Shown here one piece after another: positions 15,704 through 20,910 of a stretch of 20,910 nucleotides of DNA. The notes beneath the pieces were generated by a model that was not told the origin of the DNA, ran no database searches, and saw only the letters and a list, made by a program, of their open reading frames with translations. Origin of the DNA: CANHVK01 sp044232905 (GTDB taxonomy: Bacteria > Bacteroidota > Bacteroidia > Flavobacteriales_D > Crocinitomicaceae); NCBI GenBank assembly GCA_044232905.1, contig JBIIKZ010000042.1:1-20910 (forward strand). Reading direction: 5' to 3'. Every line of letters begins with the position of its first letter. Position 1 is the stretch's first letter. Position numbers and translations under genes: made by a program.

Positions 15704-17239
15704 TCACAGTTCGTTTAAATTCGACAAATACTTTTCTGCTTGTTGAAGCAATGCTGTTTTTGCTTCTGGTTCCATTTTATCTAAGGTTACATATGCCATT
15801 CCTATTCTTGGATTGCTTCGTAACAAGGATTCATTTTTCGCATAAAAATTCCAGTATAAACTATTGAATGGGCAGGCTTTATCTCCAACTTTCACTTTGG
15901 AATTGTAATGACATTTCGAGCAATAACTACTCATTTTATCAATGTAATTTGCCGAACTCACATAGGGTTTAGTACCAACAATACCCCCATCCGCAAATTG
16001 ACTCATCCCTCGCGTATTGGTAATTTCCACCCACTCTAATGCATCGATATACATTCCTAAATACCATTGATCTACCTCATCGGGATGGATACCGGCAAGT
16101 AATGCGAAATTCCCAGTAATCATTAATCGTTGAATATGGTGGGCATACGCAAAATCAAGGGATTGAGAAATCGCGTGATTCAAACATTTCATCTTCGTAT
16201 TCCCAGTCCAATACCACGCTGGAAGTTTGTTCGAATGCCCGAAATAATTTAAATTGGCATACGATGGCATGTGCATCCAATAGATTCCTCGCATATATTC
16301 ACGCCAACCAATGATTTGACGTATAAATCCTTCAACCTGATTTAAAGCAATAGCATCCGTGTTTGCATGATATGCTTGTACTGCACTATCTGTCACTTCA
16401 GACGGAGAAAGTAGTTTCACATTCAATGCAAATGAAATTCGGGAATGGTAAAGCGACCAAGCATCTGGTGTCATTGCATCTTGAAATGTTCCAAAATATG
16501 GTAAACAATTGTCCACAAAAAAACGTAGTAACTCCAAACTTTCTTGTCGAGTAACTGGCCAAAAAAACTGTTTTTCTTGGATACTACCTATCGTATCAAT
16601 ACCATGATTTAGAATCATTTTCACACTATCCGATACATCTCTATGAAACAAGAATGGAGGTATAACAGAATGTTTTGCAGGTAATTTCTTTCGATTTTCA
16701 CCATCAAAATTCCAAGCCCCACCTTCCGGTTTATCACCAGACATCAACACGCCGTGTTTCTTTCGCATGTACCGATAAAAACTTTCCATAACGAATTGCT
16801 TTTTCCCTGTAAAAAAGGTAGCAAATTCGTTTCTTTCCGTGTAAAAATGTTCTGTATCTACCCCGTATACAGGAAGATGTAATGAAACTGACAAGGCACC
16901 TAATTCCTGATCGACTCGGTATTCATCTGGTAGTTGGTACTCTACGCGTGTGATTGCATGTTTCGTGCAAAGGTGTTGTATATTCTCCGTAAACGATTGT
17001 TTATTTTGCGAATCATCTAGGGAAATGTAATGAACTGCATGTCCTTCATTCCTAAGTGTATCTGCAAATAAACGCATTGCTTGAAAAAATGCTACTACTT
17101 TTTGTATGTGGTGCTTAACATAATCAGTTTCCGAACGGATTTCCATAAATACATATAGTACCTCCGAATCAACCGAATGATACCAGGAATGGGAGTGATT
17201 AAGTTGATCCCCTAATATTAAACGCAGTGTCTTTTTCAT
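15704..17239 (-). CDS. Iron-sulfur bacterial cryptochrome/photolyase (FeS-BCP, (6-4) type)
   Basis: A 511-residue photolyase-related protein of the group containing Agrobacterium PhrB and Rhodobacter CryB, which carry FAD, a lumazine antenna and a 4Fe-4S cluster; PhrB repairs (6-4) photoproducts. The N-terminus (LRLILGDQLNHSHSWY) is the group's signature. Four cysteines lie at 352, 440, 443 and 456, matching the spacing of PhrB cluster ligands (as I recall, 350, 438, 441, 454), each offset by two. The paired His367-His368 fall where PhrB has the histidines near the lesion. GWREYMRG and TNTRGMSQFADGG are also present. It starts within the stop of the first photolyase gene (ATGA, 4 nt overlap) and precedes the DASH gene by 3 nt. 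Lumazine use is inferred from relatives. Confidence 0.94.
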   Translation of the reverse strand: MKKTLRLILGDQLNHSHSWYHSVDSEVLYVFMEIRSETDYVKHHIQKVVAFFQAMRLFADTLRNEGHAVHYISLDDSQNKQSFTENIQHLCTKHAITRVEYQLPDEYRVDQELGALSVSLHLPVYGVDTEHFYTERNEFATFFTGKKQFVMESFYRYMRKKHGVLMSGDKPEGGAWNFDGENRKKLPAKHSVIPPFLFHRDVSDSVKMILNHGIDTIGSIQEKQFFWPVTRQESLELLRFFVDNCLPYFGTFQDAMTPDAWSLYHSRISFALNVKLLSPSEVTDSAVQAYHANTDAIALNQVEGFIRQIIGWREYMRGIYWMHMPSYANLNYFGHSNKLPAWYWTGNTKMKCLNHAISQSLDFAYAHHIQRLMITGNFALLAGIHPDEVDQWYLGMYIDALEWVEITNTRGMSQFADGGIVGTKPYVSSANYIDKMSSYCSKCHYNSKVKVGDKACPFNSLYWNFYAKNESLLRSNPRIGMAYVTLDKMEPEAKTALLQQAEKYLSNLNEL

Positions 17240-18705
17240 TTTTTTCGTTGATTAACATGTTTTGCCAAAATGCGTGCTCCCTCTACTTTCACTGCTGCTT
17301 GTTTTCTGAAAGTCCAAACTACATCACTTGCAAACTTTCTAGTTTCTTCTATGTCCACAATGGGAGCAGGATAATCCAGTCCGATGTGACAATTATATAT
17401 TTCTTGTTCAAATTCATTCAACTTCCAAGGTTCATGCACCAAATGCGCTGGAATCTCTTTCAATTCCGGACACCATTGTTTGATAAAGCTTCCTTCAGGA
17501 TCATGATCTTCTGAATTTTTAATTGGATTATAGATGCGAATCGTATTTATACCTGTCACCCCTGCCTGCATTTGTAATTGCGGATAATGAATTCCAGGTT
17601 CGTAGTCTAAAAATTGACGGGCTAAAAAATGGAGTTCTCGCCAATCTTGCCAGAGATTAAACACAAAAAAAGAAACGACCATCGCACGCATACGAAAATT
17701 TATATAACCAGTCGCGACTAGGCACCGCATGCAAGCATCTATCAAAGGAACACCTGTTTGGCCAGTTTGCCATGCTTTGATATACTCGTTATTCTTTGGT
17801 TTTAGGATAACATCATATGCTCTATTTACATTTTCAAACTCCATGCGACATTCATCTTCAAACTTTTGCATAAAATGACAATGCCAATGTAAGCGGGATA
17901 TAAAATTGGAAAGCGCACGTTTATTTTTGGATTGTTCATAGTGACGTAACGTGGTTTGATACACCATACGCATACTAATGTTTCCATAAGCTAAATAAGG
18001 AGAAAGTCTACTACATCCTTTTCTACTCAGTAAAGGCTTGGAAATATGTTTACTATAGTTGACATAGCGTTCGCCCAAAAAGCTTCTCAAATAACGCCAA
18101 GCCAATTCCTCTCCCCCTTGTTGAAAATTGGGATTTTGATTTGTTATTTCTCGAGGGAACTCATTTTCTTGGAGTAGCCCTTTAAATTCGTAAGGTAAAT
18201 TAATAAATGAAAGCTCGTTAAGATTTACAAGACAAGGGTTTTCTAACATGAATTTTCGCCATCTTTTCTCCCAATCTGATCTATTTTTTAATTTTCGAAT
18301 TACACCATTACATTGAAATTCTTGCCATTCCACCTTATTTTGACGAAACAAATTTGCAAGTGCGATATCCCTTTGGTACGAGCAATTATTTCCTATCTCT
18401 TGGTGAGAAAATACGTTTTTTACATCGAATTGTGCGAGTATTTCTTGGAAAACAAACATACATTCTTGGTGAAAAACAAAAATTTGTGTACCGTGTTCTT
18501 TTAATTTGTTCTGAAGGTCTTGTATGGATTGATACACAAATCGCCAGTGGCGCACATCACTATCCTCCGTGACAATCATACTTGGCTCAAAAACATATAA
18601 CAATAGTATTGGTTCGGGATTTTGTTGCGCCATCCATAGTGCTTCATGATCGATAAATCGTAAGTCACGTTTGAACCAAACAATATTGATAGCAGATTTT
18701 GACAT
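17236..18705 (-). CDS. Cryptochrome/photolyase family protein with altered FAD pocket
   Basis: A 489-residue protein with an N-terminal photolyase domain (INIVWFKRDLRFIDHEAL, 6-23) and a C-terminal FAD domain (RLSPYLAYGNISMR, 233-246; WQTGQTGVPLIDACMR, 312-327; FRMRAMV, 337-343; IYNPIKNSEDHDPEG, 391-405). The lesion/FAD segment is unlike E. coli PhrB: the stretch corresponding to DLASNNGGWQW reads EPGIHYPQLQMQAG (369-382), so the Asn near flavin N5 and the Trp residues are replaced. It is a photolyase homologue whose lesion specificity, or whether it repairs at all, is unclear. It is the first gene of the operon, 34 nt after a long palindrome, and its stop overlaps the FeS photolyase start (ATGA). 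Confidence 0.88.
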   Translation of the reverse strand: MSKSAINIVWFKRDLRFIDHEALWMAQQNPEPILLLYVFEPSMIVTEDSDVRHWRFVYQSIQDLQNKLKEHGTQIFVFHQECMFVFQEILAQFDVKNVFSHQEIGNNCSYQRDIALANLFRQNKVEWQEFQCNGVIRKLKNRSDWEKRWRKFMLENPCLVNLNELSFINLPYEFKGLLQENEFPREITNQNPNFQQGGEELAWRYLRSFLGERYVNYSKHISKPLLSRKGCSRLSPYLAYGNISMRMVYQTTLRHYEQSKNKRALSNFISRLHWHCHFMQKFEDECRMEFENVNRAYDVILKPKNNEYIKAWQTGQTGVPLIDACMRCLVATGYINFRMRAMVVSFFVFNLWQDWRELHFLARQFLDYEPGIHYPQLQMQAGVTGINTIRIYNPIKNSEDHDPEGSFIKQWCPELKEIPAHLVHEPWKLNEFEQEIYNCHIGLDYPAPIVDIEETRKFASDVVWTFRKQAAVKVEGARILAKHVNQRKK

Positions 18706-18738
18706 CTTTTTTCGAGTGCTTAAGGAAATTTAAATTAT

Positions 18739-18772
18739 TTTGTTTAAATATATTTTATTTTATTTAAACAAA
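18739..18772. promoter_or_regulatory. Palindrome upstream of the photolyase operon, candidate operator
   Basis: Perfect 12-nt arms TTTGTTTAAATA (18739-18750) and TATTTAAACAAA (18761-18772), with a 10-nt AT spacer. It ends 34 nt before the first photolyase ATG. On the minus strand it contains TATATTTA (18752-18745), one base from the TAnnTTTG -7 box, so a bound regulator would cover the promoter region. Its AT-only stem suits a DNA operator better than an RNA structure. The regulator is not in the window. Confidence 0.5.
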
Positions 18773-18838
18773 TAAACACAAAAAAGTCCGCACTAAAAAA
18801 GAAAATCGCTTAATAATAGAATATAGAGTATAAAAAAC

Positions 18839-18869
18839 AAAAAAAGGGTTACGAAAAATTATAACCCTT
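18839..18869 (-). terminator. Intrinsic terminator after the SDR gene
   Basis: Minus-strand AAGGGTTA (18869-18862), a 10-nt loop and TAACCCTT (18851-18844) form an 8-bp stem followed by T-runs. It lies 22 nt after the SDR stop and separates that gene from the photolyase operon. The remaining gap (18706-18838) holds the palindrome and is otherwise AT-rich with no ORF. Confidence 0.85.
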
Positions 18870-18891
18870 AAAAATCATTTATTCTTTTTAA

Positions 18892-19581
18892 CTATCCGTT
18901 CTTAATCACCGACATACCACCATCCAAATGTAATACCTGTCCTGTGATCCAAGTCGCTTGATCAGAAGTGACAAAAGCAGCATAATTAGCTACATCTTTC
19001 ACATTACCAATACGTTTCATCGGATGTTTCTGTGCAATTGCATCGATTTTCTCTGGCGTACTTGTTAGTTTTCCCGCTAATTTAGTATCGGTTAACGATA
19101 ACGCGATACAATTCACACGAATTGCTGGTGCAAATTCTGCAGCCAAAGCACGTGTTAAGCCTTCAATAGCACCTTTATTTACACCAATAGTTGCATGAAA
19201 GGACATTCCTTGTTGCACCGCTACTGAACTAAAAAATAGAATAGAAGCTTGGTTAGCCAATTTTAAATTAGGCAAATATGCTTGTACACTTCGAATCGCA
19301 TTTAACACATTAATTTCAAAATCTGCTTGAAAATCTGCAGGTTTTATTGAACGAAAAGGTTTAAGGGTTATGCTTCCTGGAAAATAAATTAATGAATTAA
19401 TTTCTCCATCGATTGCAGGAAGACTATCCGACACTCCCCAATCTACAAGAAAATGTTGATCAGAAGGAAAATCTACTTCTGTACGTGAAATAGTGATAAC
19501 TCGTTCCCCTTTCGCTTTCAGCGTATGAAATAATTCTTTAGCAATATCTGAAGAGGCACCTATAAGTAAAGCTGTTTTCAT
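18892..19581 (-). CDS. SDR-family protein lacking the catalytic Tyr
   Basis: A 229-residue short-chain dehydrogenase/reductase fold. The nucleotide-binding turn is GASSDIA (8-14), with the usual second and third glycines replaced by Asp and Ala. Asn91 (NVLNAI) and Ser118/119 occupy catalytic-tetrad positions and Lys136 is present, but the position four before it is Ile132 (IGVNK), where active members have Tyr (YxxxK). RVNCIALSLTDTKLA and the C-terminal WITGQVLHLDGG are typical. It may bind NAD(P) without normal redox chemistry. It is transcribed separately from the photolyase operon (own terminator) but borders it; such SDRs are often neighbours of photolyases in related genomes, from my general knowledge. 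Confidence 0.86.
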   Translation of the reverse strand: MKTALLIGASSDIAKELFHTLKAKGERVITISRTEVDFPSDQHFLVDWGVSDSLPAIDGEINSLIYFPGSITLKPFRSIKPADFQADFEINVLNAIRSVQAYLPNLKLANQASILFFSSVAVQQGMSFHATIGVNKGAIEGLTRALAAEFAPAIRVNCIALSLTDTKLAGKLTSTPEKIDAIAQKHPMKRIGNVKDVANYAAFVTSDQATWITGQVLHLDGGMSVIKNG

Positions 19582-19703
19582 TGTTTAATTTTTATAAAAT
19601 GTAAAGAATATATTTAATTATTACTAGTTAAAAAGTGTAGAAATAAAGTAACTTAATAAAAAAGAATTTTAAAAGTAGTATTATTAAAACAGGTTCAATA
19701 AAA

Positions 19704-20801
19704 TTAATCTTTTACACATCTTATAGCATTACCTGTTCTTTTATCATTTCTCCCATTATTCAAATCACTTTGATTGTAAAGCAGATAAAACACCTTGTAA
19801 TTACAAATATCAAACTCCGTTGAGGTCCACCAAACAGCACTATTTGATATACTTGAGAAAGAACCATTATCAAATCTAAAACCGGAAGGAACTGCTCTAA
19901 ATAAAGAACTATTGGATGCACCTTTATTTGGTTGGGACCAATAGTTTAAACTATTTTCTTTCATTGCTCCGCCCGCCAGACTAAAACCTCCAAGCGAGTT
20001 AGATAGTTGCCACCATTCATTTTCAGTTGGTATATGCCAACCTGTAGGGCATACATTTCTATTCCCATTATACGTCTTGTCCATCACATACCAATTATAC
20101 AACTTTCCATAGATTGTGTCATTTTCGGAAGAATTTAGATAATTAGACCAAGCCCCACTTAAACAATTCCACCATTGATTATCATTCTGAATGTTTGTCA
20201 AACTTGTACCATCATTATACTTTGATGTTCTAAGATTTTCAGCCATCCAATGTTGCGTACCTATATAAACCGTTTTATAACTATTCCCGGAGACATCTTT
20301 CAATATAGGACCATAACCGCTACTTGGATGAAATTCTTTAACATTCATATTTACAGTACAGGAAACCTCTCCCCATTTCACTTCAAAACTTGCAACTCCA
20401 GCAGATTCAGGAACACCATAAATATAAAACCTTAAATTCCCAGATCCAACGAGTAGTTTACCCGCACTTAATGATGCTTTTAACCCTTTTACACCTAAAG
20501 AATTTATAGATAAACTCGGAAATTCTTTCCCATTACCTCCAAAATAATTTATGGTAAACTTCACCAAGTTAGGTATTTGACCAGCTACAAGCGTACCATT
20601 TATAGTTACTTTGGAACAATCAAAAGAAATAAGTTTAGCCTGTAGTGTATCCAACTTAAGCGTATCTTGAAATGTATCTTGTACTGTGGAAGTATCTTTT
20701 GTTACAACGGTTTGACTAGGATTAGAATTAGGAGTTGTATTTTCTTTTTTACATGAAATAAAAAAAGCAAAGATTACCAAGCTAAAATATAGGTTTTTCA
20801 T
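19704..20801 (-). CDS. FISUMP-domain lipoprotein
   Basis: A 365-residue lipoprotein: signal peptide 1-16, lipobox ending in Cys17, then KKENT and a Thr/Ser/Pro/Asp-rich linker (18-55). Residues about 61-156 form a beta module (GGNGKEFPSLSI, GVKGLKASLSAG, GSGNLRFYIYGVPESAG) often found in front of FISUMP domains. Residues about 168-364 are the Fibrobacter succinogenes major paralogous domain (TIGR02145): IGTQHWMAENLRTSKYNDG, YGKLYNWYVM, CPTGWHIPTENEWWQL, AVPSGFRF, WWTSTE and AIRCVKD. These are large paralogous families in Bacteroidota, probably surface exposed; function is unknown. The Lys-rich, acidic sequence after Cys17 may act as an export signal to the cell surface. It stands alone, 122 nt upstream of the SDR gene; no terminator seen. 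Confidence 0.93.
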   Translation of the reverse strand: MKNLYFSLVIFAFFISCKKENTTPNSNPSQTVVTKDTSTVQDTFQDTLKLDTLQAKLISFDCSKVTINGTLVAGQIPNLVKFTINYFGGNGKEFPSLSINSLGVKGLKASLSAGKLLVGSGNLRFYIYGVPESAGVASFEVKWGEVSCTVNMNVKEFHPSSGYGPILKDVSGNSYKTVYIGTQHWMAENLRTSKYNDGTSLTNIQNDNQWWNCLSGAWSNYLNSSENDTIYGKLYNWYVMDKTYNGNRNVCPTGWHIPTENEWWQLSNSLGGFSLAGGAMKENSLNYWSQPNKGASNSSLFRAVPSGFRFDNGSFSSISNSAVWWTSTEFDICNYKVFYLLYNQSDLNNGRNDKRTGNAIRCVKD

Positions 20802-20910
20802 TATTGAATATTTAAAAATCTAAAGTTAATAAAATGATATTCGAATATAAGATTGGATGTAATTAACTTAAAAAATAAACTGATGTTAAAATTAAATTTA
20901 AAAAAAAAAG

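Overview
The window looks like chromosomal DNA of a Bacteroidota bacterium, most likely a flavobacterium-type member. The evidence is the low GC content, many short lipoproteins with MK-hydrophobic-SC signal peptides, a GIN-domain (DUF2807) protein, a FISUMP-domain lipoprotein, a DUF6089-type barrel protein, and promoters of the Bacteroidota form TTTG-N19-TAnnTTTG. The genus cannot be fixed from the sequence alone. All genes but one are on the minus strand, so transcription runs mostly from right to left.

Left part (1-4394). A DUF6089-like outer-membrane protein gene is followed by an intrinsic terminator-like hairpin. Directly after it comes a compact run: pyrD (quinone-dependent dihydroorotate dehydrogenase), an HMG-CoA lyase, a GIN-domain envelope protein, a small lipoprotein, and a second lipoprotein cut by the left edge. 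Gaps in this run are -1 to 32 nt.

Middle part (4489-11555). One unit encodes a TPR protein, a ComA-type phosphosulfolactate synthase and a seven-bladed WD40 protein, with gaps of 7 and 0 nt. Upstream of it, a second unit encodes a DEAD-box RNA helicase (DbpA-type RNA-binding domain and RGG tail) and the ribosome-associated GTPase TypA/BipA. This unit has a near-perfect Bacteroidota promoter and ends in a strong terminator. A lone plus-strand gene (11850-13376) encodes a multi-pass GT-C-like membrane glycosyltransferase and marks a boundary.

Right part (13398-19581) is the most interesting region: a photolyase/cryptochrome island. In transcription order it holds a class-I-like photolyase homologue with an altered flavin pocket, an iron-sulfur (6-4)-type photolyase (FeS-BCP/PhrB group), a DASH cryptochrome, a flavin reductase, a 45-residue DUF2256 zinc-ribbon-like protein, and a DUF2805/TIGR03643 protein. 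These six genes overlap or sit 3 nt apart. Just upstream is an SDR protein with its own terminator, in which the catalytic Tyr position is Ile. A 12+12 bp palindrome lies just before the first photolyase gene and is a good candidate for the operator of a light- or stress-responsive regulator. The co-occurrence of these families suggests one blue-light or UV-repair module in which the two DUF proteins, the flavin reductase and the SDR have undefined roles.

The right edge holds a FISUMP lipoprotein. No tRNA, rRNA, CRISPR array, insertion sequence or phage gene was seen, and no intergenic stretch exceeds 300 nt.
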